From: Bosea beijingensis
Lineage (GTDB): Bacteria; Pseudomonadota; Alphaproteobacteria; Rhizobiales; Beijerinckiaceae
DNA: 64,000 nt
NCBI RefSeq assembly: GCF_030758975.1
Contig: NZ_CP132359.1
Location: forward strand, 3,013,366-3,077,365
Direction of reading: 5' to 3'
Both the position numbers and the translations under genes were made by a program. The first letter of the stretch is position 1. The number at the start of each line of letters is the position of its first letter. Below are positions 41,369-49,373 of this stretch, in pieces. The notes under the pieces were generated by a model, which saw nothing but the letters and a program-made list of their open reading frames with translations, was not told the origin of the DNA and made no database searches.

Positions 41369-42604
41369 ATGACCAACACGTTCACGATCGCCGTCACCGG
41401 GCAGTCGCTCATCAAGCGCGACATCCGCGGCGTGGATAAGCCCGGATTTCAAGGCGTCCGCGAGGTGCTCGGACGCGCCGATCTGCGCTTTACCAATTTC
41501 GAGAGCACCATCCTCGGCGCCCATGGCGGCTGGCCGCTGAAGGGGCGCTTCTTCGGATGCAGCCAGCCCGTCGTTCTCGGTGCGCTCCAGGACCTCGGCT
41601 TCCAGGCTCTCTCGTTGTCCAATAACCACGCCTTCGACCTCGGACCGGCCGGCATTCTGTCGACACTGGAGGAGGTCGACAAACGCGGCTTCCTTCATGC
41701 CGGTATCGGGCGCAACCACACGCTGGCCGGCCGGGCGGCCAAGGGAGAGTTCGCCGGGCGAAAGGTGGCGCTCATCGCCATGGATGGCGGGCCGGGGCCG
41801 GATTTCATGTATGCCGCCGATTCCGCGGATGGCCGCCCCGAACGCCCGGGCGTCAATCGCCTGAAGCTGGGCAAGGTCATCGATGTCGATGCCGAGGCTT
41901 TCGAGCAGTTGCGCATGATCCGCGACAAGGTCGGCTACACGCTGATGGATCTCGGCAATGACAGCCAGCCGGACGACCGGCCGGAGGTCGATCTCGAAAC
42001 CGAGATCAGCATCGCGCGGGCCATCTTCCGGCGCTCGGACGGGTTCGGCCGGCGCGTCAAGGTCGATGCCGCAGACATCGCCCGAAACACAGCGGCCATT
42101 ACGGCGGCGGCCGAAGAGGGATACCTGGTCATAGCCTATCTGCATCACCACCACTGGGCGTCGGACTGGTACCAGGTGCCTGACTGGGTCGGGGCCGTCG
42201 CTAAGACGTGCATCGATGCCGGCGCGGCCATGTTCGTCAGCCATGGCGCGCCGGTTCTCCAGCCCATCGAGATCTACAAGGGCCGGCCGATCTTCTACAG
42301 CCTGGGCAACTTCATCTTCCACGTCCGCTCGGAGAAGTCGCCGTGGATGGCGCGGGAAGTGTGGGAGAGCGTCATCGGGCTCTGCTCCTTCGGCGAGGAC
42401 GGCGAACTTGCCGGCCTGTCCTTCCATCCGGTCGTGGTCGGCGGCAGTGAAAGCGCGAGCAGCGACATCCTGGAGCAGCGGCTGGTGCCCGAGCTCGCTG
42501 ACGACGCCGATGCGGACCGGATCCTGAGGCGCTTCAGGGATCATTCGGCGAAGCTCGGCATACGGATCGACATCGAGAACGGTGTCGGCACGCTTCGTCT
42601 GTGA
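41369..42604 (+). CDS. CapA-family metallophosphoesterase-like protein
   Basis: A 411-residue protein of the bacterial capsule synthesis protein CapA family (calcineurin-like fold). Motifs in order: IAVTGQSLIKRDIR, FTNFESTILG, the metal-site ALSLSNNHAFDLGPAGIL, YLHHHHWASDWY, and SHGAPVLQPIEIYKGRPIFY followed by SLGNFIF. CapA is needed for poly-gamma-glutamate export in Bacillus, but most proteobacterial members are of unknown role. No signal peptide is visible. The start at ATG 41369 is preferred to 41342, which adds nine basic residues without similarity. It lies 103 bp after the ABC ATPase gene and is probably in the same operon. Confidence 0.87.
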   Translation: MTNTFTIAVTGQSLIKRDIRGVDKPGFQGVREVLGRADLRFTNFESTILGAHGGWPLKGRFFGCSQPVVLGALQDLGFQALSLSNNHAFDLGPAGILSTLEEVDKRGFLHAGIGRNHTLAGRAAKGEFAGRKVALIAMDGGPGPDFMYAADSADGRPERPGVNRLKLGKVIDVDAEAFEQLRMIRDKVGYTLMDLGNDSQPDDRPEVDLETEISIARAIFRRSDGFGRRVKVDAADIARNTAAITAAAEEGYLVIAYLHHHHWASDWYQVPDWVGAVAKTCIDAGAAMFVSHGAPVLQPIEIYKGRPIFYSLGNFIFHVRSEKSPWMAREVWESVIGLCSFGEDGELAGLSFHPVVVGGSESASSDILEQRLVPELADDADADRILRRFRDHSAKLGIRIDIENGVGTLRL

Positions 42605-42664
42605 GCGGCGCGCATCCGGCGGTCGTCAGCAGCCTCAATATTCTGTCGCGGGGAGAAGCCTGCC

Positions 42665-43390
42665 TTGAGTTCCGATTGCTTGCTGCTTGTCCAGGTAGGC
42701 ACGCCTCCCGACGATATTCGCGGCCCGCTGGGTGACTTTCCCCTCTGGTTCCATCGCGCTCTGCGGCAGCCCGGCGAAACGCTGCAAGTCGTCCGTGTCT
42801 TCGAGGGGGAGCATTTGCCTCCCCCCGAAACCGTTCGCGGCGCGATCATCACAGGATCGTGGCACATGGTGACGGAGCTCCTGCCATGGAGCGAGGCGGC
42901 CGCGCATTGGATACGCGACGCCATGGCGATCGAGCTGCCGCTCTTCGGCGTCTGCTACGGCCATCAGTTGATGGCCCATGCTCTCGGGGGGCGCGTGGAT
43001 TATCACCCTGACGGACGTGAAATCGGCACGCAGACGATCCGTCTGCTGGCAGGGGCGGAGGATGATCCCCTCCTCAAGGCGATGCCTGTTCGGTTCTCGG
43101 CGCATCTGACACATATGCAGACGATCATCGACCTGCCGACCTGTGCATGCGCTCTCGCAGTTTCAGATCACGACCGGCATCAGATTGTTCGCTACGGATC
43201 AAATGCAATCTCGACGCAGTTCCATCCTGAATTCACGCCGGAGATTTGCGCAGCCATTATTCGCCTGCGCACCGAAACGCTGCGCGACGAAGGCCGAGAC
43301 CCGACCTCGTTGCTTGCTGCAATCGATGATGCACCTGAGCCAGCCCGGCTACTCCGCAGGTTTGCCATGCCGGTCTTGAGATCGTTATAG
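42665..43390 (+). CDS. Class I glutamine amidotransferase-like protein
   Basis: A 241-residue GATase1-fold protein with a full catalytic triad pattern: Cys97 in LPLFGVCYGHQLMAHALGG and His/Glu in TQFHPEFTPE near residues 186-190. The start appears to be TTG at 42665. Stand-alone members of this group resemble GMP synthase amidotransferases and gamma-glutamyl hydrolases such as the gamma-glutamyl-GABA/polyamine type. No synthetase partner is adjacent. It follows CapA in the dipeptide transporter operon, so a hydrolase acting on an imported gamma-glutamyl or amide compound is plausible but unproven. Confidence 0.86.
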   Translation: MSSDCLLLVQVGTPPDDIRGPLGDFPLWFHRALRQPGETLQVVRVFEGEHLPPPETVRGAIITGSWHMVTELLPWSEAAAHWIRDAMAIELPLFGVCYGHQLMAHALGGRVDYHPDGREIGTQTIRLLAGAEDDPLLKAMPVRFSAHLTHMQTIIDLPTCACALAVSDHDRHQIVRYGSNAISTQFHPEFTPEICAAIIRLRTETLRDEGRDPTSLLAAIDDAPEPARLLRRFAMPVLRSL

Positions 43391-43584
43391 GCCCCTGGGG
43401 CCAACGGTTCCTCGGCTCTGCGGCCGACATGGTCGATATCTTCTAGACGCGCCATAAGCGAATATTGAGCGACTGCCCGGCAGCGGACAGTCCTCGCCCC
43501 TATTCGGGACGGCAACTCGCGATCCGTTGCCAACATTGGTTCGTGACTGGCTTTCAGGTGCGCGTTGAAGTGAATCTTTGGGCC

Positions 43585-44922
43585 TCAGATCGGCACAAGC
43601 AGCGATGCCAGCTCAAGCCGATTTGGCCGGTCAGGTTCGGCGAGCTGCATGCAACCGATGCCTATGACCGAAGCTTCGCCATCAAGTGCATCAGTCAGAA
43701 GATCAAACTTCGAAAGCATCTCGGCATCCGACAACGGTTCCATCCGATCGCCGCGAGCGACTGTATCTGCTGAGGCCAGTATTTGCCCGGACTTCAGCGT
43801 GATATGCAGGCGCGCCACTCTTTCGGCCGGGAAACGCCGAGACAATAGAGGCGCTTCGACAAGCCGGACCCGGCTCAGAAGATCGCCGATGGTAGGGTCA
43901 GCCAAGCCGTCCGGGCCGATTTCGGCTGCGCCAAGCCGTCCGCGAACCAGGTAGGCGGCGACCGGAAAGCCGATGGCGTACTGGGCGGCCTCGGTGGTGG
44001 TCGGCAATTGCGCTCCCAGGCGCACAGCTTCGTGGAAGGTCTCGACCTCGACGCTGTCGATATCAGCCGCCGCGAACGCATGTTCCGCCATCAGGCGGCT
44101 CGCTGCCTCGATCGCGGGCTGCGCCCAGCGGCAAACCGGCCAAGGCTTGAAGTACTGGTCGAGGATGAGCCAGCGTTCTCCCAGGTCCGCCCAGACCTGC
44201 GCCTGGTCCGGCGCCTCCATGGTGATGGCCGGAGCGCCGGTGAAGCCGTCCCGTGCCAGGTAAGCCGCGCTAACGCCCGCAAGCGCTCCCCATCCAGAGC
44301 CGTCCTTCACCATCGTCGGGTGGTCGATGCAGCGCATCATTTGGCTGCGCGGGCCGTGATACTCGGCGATCCCGAGAGCATGGCGCGTCTGCTTGGGCCC
44401 AAGGCCGAGCAGACGCGCGGTGACGGCTGCGCAGCCGAGCGCGTTCCAGGCTCCGGAGGTATGGTAATCGCAGGCGCTGGCGTGCAGGGCGATGCCGGCG
44501 CGTGTCGCGATCTCGTAGCCCAGCACAAGGCTGGTCAACAGAGCTTCTCCATCGAGGCTGTCGCCATCCAGCAGGCCTTCGGCATCCGCAACCGCCAGGA
44601 TGGTCGGGAGGATGGCGACACCGGCATGGCCCTTGGTCAGGGCGTGGCCGTCATGGGCATCGAAGGAATCGATCGTCGTCGCGCCGGCAAATGCCGCCCC
44701 CGAGGCGCTGGCCCTGCGCCCGTCGAACAGGAGACGGGCTCCCTTGCGGCCGCTCCCGAGATGGTCGACGGCGAAATCATGAGCGATCCGCGACAGCTCG
44801 GTCCGGCGCCCGCTCGCTGCGACGCCGATCAGGTCGAGCAGGCAGCGCCGGGCCTGATGACGCACCTCGGCCGGCAATTGGGCAAAGCTGAGCCGGTGAA
44901 TGAAATCGATCGGATCGGTCAT
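43585..44922 (-). CDS. MmgE/PrpD family protein
   Basis: A 445-residue protein with the MmgE/PrpD fold: RCLLDLIGVAASGRRTELSR at the start, TIDSFDAHDGHALTKGHAGV, SGAWNALGCAAVTARLLGLG, the MVKDGSGWGALAGVSAAYLA stretch, YFKPWPVCRWAQPAIEAASR and a small C-terminal domain. Family members include 2-methylcitrate dehydratase and cis-aconitate decarboxylase; the substrate of this one is unknown. The start is ATG 44922, overlapping the nitrilase-family stop by four bases; a longer upstream frame lies antisense within the neighbour and is discarded. It is the last gene of the betaine-type ABC operon. Confidence 0.9.
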   Translation of the reverse strand: MTDPIDFIHRLSFAQLPAEVRHQARRCLLDLIGVAASGRRTELSRIAHDFAVDHLGSGRKGARLLFDGRRASASGAAFAGATTIDSFDAHDGHALTKGHAGVAILPTILAVADAEGLLDGDSLDGEALLTSLVLGYEIATRAGIALHASACDYHTSGAWNALGCAAVTARLLGLGPKQTRHALGIAEYHGPRSQMMRCIDHPTMVKDGSGWGALAGVSAAYLARDGFTGAPAITMEAPDQAQVWADLGERWLILDQYFKPWPVCRWAQPAIEAASRLMAEHAFAAADIDSVEVETFHEAVRLGAQLPTTTEAAQYAIGFPVAAYLVRGRLGAAEIGPDGLADPTIGDLLSRVRLVEAPLLSRRFPAERVARLHITLKSGQILASADTVARGDRMEPLSDAEMLSKFDLLTDALDGEASVIGIGCMQLAEPDRPNRLELASLLVPI

Positions 44923-45773
44923 GGAGCAGGGCCCTCGCCCTTTGAGATGTTTGCCAACAGGGCGCGCACCAGCGCGGGATCGCTGTCGCGCACTGTGGGC
45001 AGCCGGCGCCGGGCCACTTCGCCCTCTGCCTGCTCCAATGACGCGATGATGAGTTCCGGTGCGGCGCCCGCGCGCGCGATTTCGCGCCCGGAGGCATCGA
45101 GAATGCGTGAGCCGCCCCAGAACGCGACGTCGCCGCGGCTGCCACAATGATTGGCGAAGAGCGTCGGCAAGCCATAGGTCAGAGCCGTGTGTGCGAGATT
45201 GACGATCCAGCCGCTTGGATTGTCGAAGCCGTCGCCCACCGCTCCGAGCGCCGAGGCGGCCGGCAGCAGCAGCAGGTTGATGCCGGACAAGGCAGCGAGC
45301 CAGGGCAAGGCGGGATTCCAGGCATCGGCACAGATCAGTGTGGCTGCGCGCCAGCCGCGCTCCAGCACGGTCGGCGCAAGAGCATTTCCGCGTGCGTAGA
45401 CGCGGTCCTCCCGCAGGGCGCCGTAGCCGGGCAGGTTCAGCTTTCGGTGGACCGCCAGCACCTTGCCGTCGTGGAACAGGCCCTGCGCATTGAAGAAGCG
45501 GCCGTCCCGGTCGCGCTCGATAAAGCCGGCGGAGATCGTGATCCCGCGCGCAGCCTTGGCGAGGCCGAGCAATTCCTGCGAGCCCTGCTCCAGCGCGAGC
45601 GCCTCGCAATCGGGCGCGGACAGGTAATCCGTCAGCGACAGCTCGGGGAAGAGCAGCAGTTCGACCCCGGCCTCGCGGGCGGCCGCTATCGTCGACAGAT
45701 GCATGGCGAGATTGGCCGGCACATCCCCCGGTTCGCAGCGGATCTGGGCAACGGCGACTTTCAGCGACGGCAT
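44919..45773 (-). CDS. Carbon-nitrogen hydrolase (nitrilase superfamily)
   Basis: A 284-residue nitrilase-superfamily hydrolase with the whole catalytic set: Glu44 in LLLFPELSLTDYL, Lys111 in VHRKLNLPGYG and Cys148 in ATLICADAWNP. The AHTALTYGLPTLFANHCGSR segment fits the amidase/carbamoylase branches rather than true nitrilases. It presumably hydrolyses an amide or carbamoyl compound. It lies between the betaine-type binding protein and MmgE/PrpD genes, 57 bp after the former with a strong hairpin in the gap, and is translationally coupled to the latter. Confidence 0.9.
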   Translation of the reverse strand: MPSLKVAVAQIRCEPGDVPANLAMHLSTIAAAREAGVELLLFPELSLTDYLSAPDCEALALEQGSQELLGLAKAARGITISAGFIERDRDGRFFNAQGLFHDGKVLAVHRKLNLPGYGALREDRVYARGNALAPTVLERGWRAATLICADAWNPALPWLAALSGINLLLLPAASALGAVGDGFDNPSGWIVNLAHTALTYGLPTLFANHCGSRGDVAFWGGSRILDASGREIARAGAAPELIIASLEQAEGEVARRRLPTVRDSDPALVRALLANISKGEGPAP

Positions 45774-45790
45774 GGCGGCTCTCGGGCGGA

Positions 45791-45815
45791 GCCGGAAGCG
45801 CGCTGCGCTTCCGGC
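45791..45815 (-). other. Perfect intercistronic hairpin after the binding-protein gene
   Basis: An 11-bp perfect stem (GCCGGAAGCGC, loop GCT, GCGCTTCCGGC) lies between the binding-protein stop and the nitrilase-family start. Such hairpins usually protect the upstream message or partly terminate transcription, giving more binding protein than enzyme. Confidence 0.6.
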
Positions 45816-45829
45816 ATGTCGGGCCGGCT

Positions 45830-46720
45830 TCAGACCAGCGATTGCGCCTTGAGGAAGCCGGCCGCGACGTCCTCGACGGTCTTCTTGTCGACATCGACCG
45901 AGGCGTTGAGCTTGGCCATGGTCGCGTCGTCGAGCTTGGCGGAGAGCCCGTTCAGGATCTCGGCGAGCTTCGGGTTCTTGTCCAGCGTCTCCTTGCGGAT
46001 GACCGGCGTCATCGCATAGGTCGGGAAATAGCCCTTGGTGTCGGTCAGGATGACGAAATCGAAGGCCGGGACGCGCCCGTCCGTCGCGAAGACGAGGCCG
46101 ACATCGACCTGGGAATCACGCAGTGCCTGATAGACCAGGCCGGTATCCATGCGTACGACGTTCTCGCGCCCGAACTCGAAGCCATAGGCCTTCTGCAGCG
46201 GGACGAGTCCGTCCGGGCGGGCGTAGAACTCGGCATTGCAGCCGAACTTCAGGCCCTCGCCGCCCTTGGCCTTGCTGGCGAGGTCGTCCAGCGTCTTGAT
46301 GCCCTTGGCGTCGGCGTCCTTCTTGCGCATCGCGAGCGCATAGGTGTTGTTGGCCTTCGAGGGGTTCAGCCAGACAAGGCCCTTCGCGGCGTCGAGTTCC
46401 TTGACCTTGGCATAGGTCGCGTTGGCATCGAGCTTGTCGGTGACCTTGTTGAAGGTGATCAACGAGGTGCCGGTATATTCCCAGTAGACGTCGATCTGCC
46501 CGGCTTCCTGCGCCTGGCGCAGCGGCGCCGTGCCGAGGCCGGCGCGCTTGTCGACCGTGAAGCCCTTGGCCTTGAGCAACTGCGTCGTCATCTCCGCCAT
46601 GAGCTGTTGCTCGGTGAAGTTCTTGCCGCCGACGACGACGGTCTGCGCCTGCGCGGCGAGCGGCAGGGCCGCGAAGGCCAGCGCGGCGGAAGCGAGGCGG
46701 AGGAAACTGCGCTTGAGCAT
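45830..46720 (-). CDS. Betaine-type ABC transporter substrate-binding protein (OpuCC/OsmF family)
   Basis: A 296-residue periplasmic protein. Signal peptide MLKRSFLRLASAALAFAALP ends near AAQAQT; the mature chain opens with VVVGGKNFTEQQLMAEMTTQ and has AGQIDVYWEYTGTSLITFN, both hallmarks of the OpuAC/OsmF quaternary-ammonium binding family. The ligand is probably a betaine, choline-like or other osmolyte/nutrient amine; with the demethylation genes nearby, catabolic import is favoured (inference). It is the fourth gene of the leftward operon that begins at 49250. Confidence 0.9.
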   Translation of the reverse strand: MLKRSFLRLASAALAFAALPLAAQAQTVVVGGKNFTEQQLMAEMTTQLLKAKGFTVDKRAGLGTAPLRQAQEAGQIDVYWEYTGTSLITFNKVTDKLDANATYAKVKELDAAKGLVWLNPSKANNTYALAMRKKDADAKGIKTLDDLASKAKGGEGLKFGCNAEFYARPDGLVPLQKAYGFEFGRENVVRMDTGLVYQALRDSQVDVGLVFATDGRVPAFDFVILTDTKGYFPTYAMTPVIRKETLDKNPKLAEILNGLSAKLDDATMAKLNASVDVDKKTVEDVAAGFLKAQSLV

Positions 46721-46757
46721 GGTCGTAATCCTCTTTTCTGGTTGAACGGATCGCTGC

Positions 46758-47486
46758 TCAGCGCAGCGGGTTGACGCCTCGCGGAACCAGCCAGAACTGG
46801 ATCTGGCCGATCAGGAAATCGACGAGCACGGCGAGCAGCGCGGTCGGAATCGCGCCGGCGAGCAGCATGCTCGGCTCCATCAGGTCGATGCCGGTGAAGA
46901 TCAGTTCGCCCAGCCCTCCGCCGCCGATCAGGAAGGCCAGCGGCACGGTGCCGATATTGATGGCGAAGGCAGTGCGGACGCCCGCCAGCATCACAAAGAC
47001 GGCGTTGGGCAGTTCGACGCGCCGCAGAATCTGGCCGGGCGTCATGCCCATGCCCCGCGCGGCTTCGATCAGATGCTGCGGCACGGAGCGCAGGCCGGCG
47101 ATGGTGTTGAGCACGATCGGCAGCAGCGTCAGCACGAACAGCGCGAAGACCGCCGGCGGCGAGCCGATGCCGAGGAAGGACATCGATATCGCCAGCAGCG
47201 CCAGCGTCGGGATGGTGGTGCCGAGATTGACGATCTGCGTCACGGCATCCGCGAAGATCTCGAAGCGCGGGCGGGTCAGGACGATGCCGAGGGGGGTGCC
47301 GACGACGAGCGCTATCGCGCCCGACATCGCCGCCAGCGCGAGATGCTGGCGGATGAGATAGGTGACGTCGCCGGAATGGCTGAGGATCGCGGGAATGGTG
47401 CCGCGCGCCTGCAGCCAGGCGCCGAGCGCGAAGGCGCCGAAGACCACGAGCCAGCGAAGCGTTCCGGCGAGGCCCGCGCGCGCCAT
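46758..47486 (-). CDS. Betaine-type ABC transporter permease (ProW/OpuCB family)
   Basis: A 242-residue permease with about six membrane helices. It has GAIALVVGTPLGIVLTRPRF, VNLGTTIPTLALLAISMSFL and the coupling loop IEAARGMGMTPGQILRRVEL, followed by PNAVFVMLAGVRTAFAINIG, as in OpuCB/OpuCD permeases. It pairs with the second permease at 48591-49250 around the shared ATPase; the ATPase ends one base before this gene starts. Confidence 0.93.
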   Translation of the reverse strand: MARAGLAGTLRWLVVFGAFALGAWLQARGTIPAILSHSGDVTYLIRQHLALAAMSGAIALVVGTPLGIVLTRPRFEIFADAVTQIVNLGTTIPTLALLAISMSFLGIGSPPAVFALFVLTLLPIVLNTIAGLRSVPQHLIEAARGMGMTPGQILRRVELPNAVFVMLAGVRTAFAINIGTVPLAFLIGGGGLGELIFTGIDLMEPSMLLAGAIPTALLAVLVDFLIGQIQFWLVPRGVNPLR

Positions 47487-47487
47487 C

Positions 47488-48594
47488 TCAGCTTTCCCGA
47501 TAGGTCGCGCCGAGCACCTGGGTGATGCTCTTCTGGGTGATGTAGCCCTTGTAGAAGCCGTCGTCGTCGACGCAGGCGAGCCAGGTCACGCCATGGGTGA
47601 ACATCTGCGAAACGGCGGTGCGCAGGTCATCGCGGATGTTGACGACGCCCGGCAGCGGCTCCTGATGCTCGCCGACCGTGCCTTTGCGCTCGCGCGCCTC
47701 TTCGAGCCGGATGACGCCGCGCGCCCTGCCTCGCGGGCCAACCATCACGACCGAGACATGGCCGTGCTCCTCCATCAGCCTGACGGCGGTATCGAGCGTG
47801 TCTTCCGCGCGGACGCGCGGAGGATCGGCCATCATCGCATCCGCGACGCGGATCAGGCGCAGCCGCTTCAGCGTGCGGTCCGAACCGACGAATTCCGAGA
47901 CGAAGGCATCCACCGGATGGGCGAGGATGTTGTCGGGCGTGTCGTACTGGATCAACTTGCCGTCGCGGAAGATCGCGATGCGGCTCGCCATCTTCACGGC
48001 CTCGTCGATGTCGTGGCTGACGAAGACGATGGTCTTCTTCAGCTCCGCCTGCAGCTTCATGAACTCGTCCTGGATCACCTCGCGGTTGATCGGGTCGATG
48101 GCGCCGAAAGGCTCGTCCATGAGCAGAACCGGCGGGTCGGCGGCGAGAGCGCGCACCACGCCGACGCGCTGCTGCTGCCCGCCGGAGAGTTGCTTGGGAT
48201 AGCGCTTGAGGAAGACGGACGGGTCGAGATTGACCATGTCGAGCAGTTCGGCCGCGCGCTTGCGCGACTTCGCCGTCGGCCAGCCCAGCAGGTCCGGCAC
48301 GACGCAGATGTTCTCCTCGATCGTCATGTTGGGAAACAGGCCGATCTGCTGGATGACGTAGCCGATGGAGCGGCGCAGCGTGACCTCGTCGACACCCGCC
48401 GTATCCTTGCCATCGACATAGATCTTGCCGGATGTCGGCGGGATCAGCCGGTTGATCATCTTCATCGTCGTGGTCTTGCCGCAGCCCGAGGGGCCGAGCA
48501 GGACGCAGACGGCGCCGGCCGGCACCTCCATGTCGATGCGGTCGACGGCGACCATCGTCCCGAAATGCTTGGAGACCTGCTCGAGACGGATCAT
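47488..48594 (-). CDS. Betaine-type ABC transporter ATP-binding protein with CBS domains (ProV/OpuCA family)
   Basis: A 368-residue ATPase: Walker A GPSGCGKTT, IGYVIQQIGLFPNMTIEENI, signature LSGGQQQR, Walker B LLMDEPFGAID and FVSHDIDEAVKMA, then two C-terminal CBS modules (about residues 250-360; HGHVSVVMVGPRGRARGVIR and CVDDDGFYKGYITQKSITQV). CBS modules in OpuA/OpuC-type ATPases sense ionic strength or nucleotides and gate transport. Four-base overlap with the upstream permease. Confidence 0.95.
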   Translation of the reverse strand: MIRLEQVSKHFGTMVAVDRIDMEVPAGAVCVLLGPSGCGKTTTMKMINRLIPPTSGKIYVDGKDTAGVDEVTLRRSIGYVIQQIGLFPNMTIEENICVVPDLLGWPTAKSRKRAAELLDMVNLDPSVFLKRYPKQLSGGQQQRVGVVRALAADPPVLLMDEPFGAIDPINREVIQDEFMKLQAELKKTIVFVSHDIDEAVKMASRIAIFRDGKLIQYDTPDNILAHPVDAFVSEFVGSDRTLKRLRLIRVADAMMADPPRVRAEDTLDTAVRLMEEHGHVSVVMVGPRGRARGVIRLEEARERKGTVGEHQEPLPGVVNIRDDLRTAVSQMFTHGVTWLACVDDDGFYKGYITQKSITQVLGATYRES

Positions 48595-49250
48595 TTCAGC
48601 TTCAATCCCGGCGAGGTGAGGACGCGCTGCGCGAAGAGCAGGCCGTAATCGGCGATGATCGCGAGCAGGCTGACCGCGATGGCGCCGGTCAGGAGCTGGC
48701 GGATATCGGTCTGCGAGATGCCACGCGATATGAAGGTTCCGAGCCCGCCGGCGCCGATATAGGTCGCGATCGCAGCGATCGCGATATTGAGCACGACGGC
48801 GCTGCGCACTCCGTTGAGGATGACCGGCAGGGCCAGTGGCAGCTCGACCCGGCGCAGCCGCTCCAGCGTCGTCATGCCCATGCCGCGTGCCGCCTCGCGC
48901 AGGGCCGGGTCGACATTCATGATCGCCGTGTAGGTGTTCCGGATGATCGGCAGTTGCGCATAGAGGATCAGCGCGATCACCGCCGGCAGGTAGCCGATGC
49001 CGTGGCCGATCGTCGACAGGAGTGGAATCAGGATGCCGAACAGCGCGATCGAGGGGATCGTGATGATGATCGAGGCGATGTAGAGGACGAGATCGGCCGC
49101 GCGCCTGCTCTGCGTGATCGCGATGCCGGTCGGCACGCCGGTCATGATCGCGACGCCGACCGAGACGCCGACAAGCCAGACATGCTCGAGCATCCGCTGC
49201 CCGATCACGGTGAGATTCGCCATGATGAAGGCGATCGTCTCCACTGCCAT
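48591..49250 (-). CDS. Betaine-type ABC transporter permease (OpuCD family), first gene of operon
   Basis: A 219-residue permease with about six helices: VSVGVAIMTGVPTGIAITQS, IASIIITIPSIALFGILIPL, coupling loop REAARGMGMTTLERLRRVEL and the LPLALPVILNGVRSAVVLNI stretch common to OpuCD/YehY permeases. It is the promoter-proximal gene of the leftward permease, ATPase, permease, binding protein, hydrolase, MmgE/PrpD operon. A palindromic site lies 71 bp upstream of its start. Confidence 0.92.
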   Translation of the reverse strand: MAVETIAFIMANLTVIGQRMLEHVWLVGVSVGVAIMTGVPTGIAITQSRRAADLVLYIASIIITIPSIALFGILIPLLSTIGHGIGYLPAVIALILYAQLPIIRNTYTAIMNVDPALREAARGMGMTTLERLRRVELPLALPVILNGVRSAVVLNIAIAAIATYIGAGGLGTFISRGISQTDIRQLLTGAIAVSLLAIIADYGLLFAQRVLTSPGLKLK

Positions 49251-49320
49251 CCCCTGTCGACGGTTATCCGCCTTGTCCGGGAAGTGTCGATCAGAACCGT
49301 TCCAAGCTCGGGCCGGGAAA

Positions 49321-49337
49321 GCGACATCGCATGTCGC
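49321..49337. promoter_or_regulatory. Palindrome GCGACAT-N3-ATGTCGC upstream of the betaine ABC operon
   Basis: A perfect 7-bp inverted repeat with a 3-bp spacer, 71 bp before the first permease start. Related inverted repeats occur before the Rieske gene (50448-50465) and before the FAD oxidase operon (55839-55854), so it may be a shared operator. Confidence 0.5.
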
Positions 49338-49373
49338 GCTTGCGACGCCGCATCACGAGATATCCCCGCCGTT

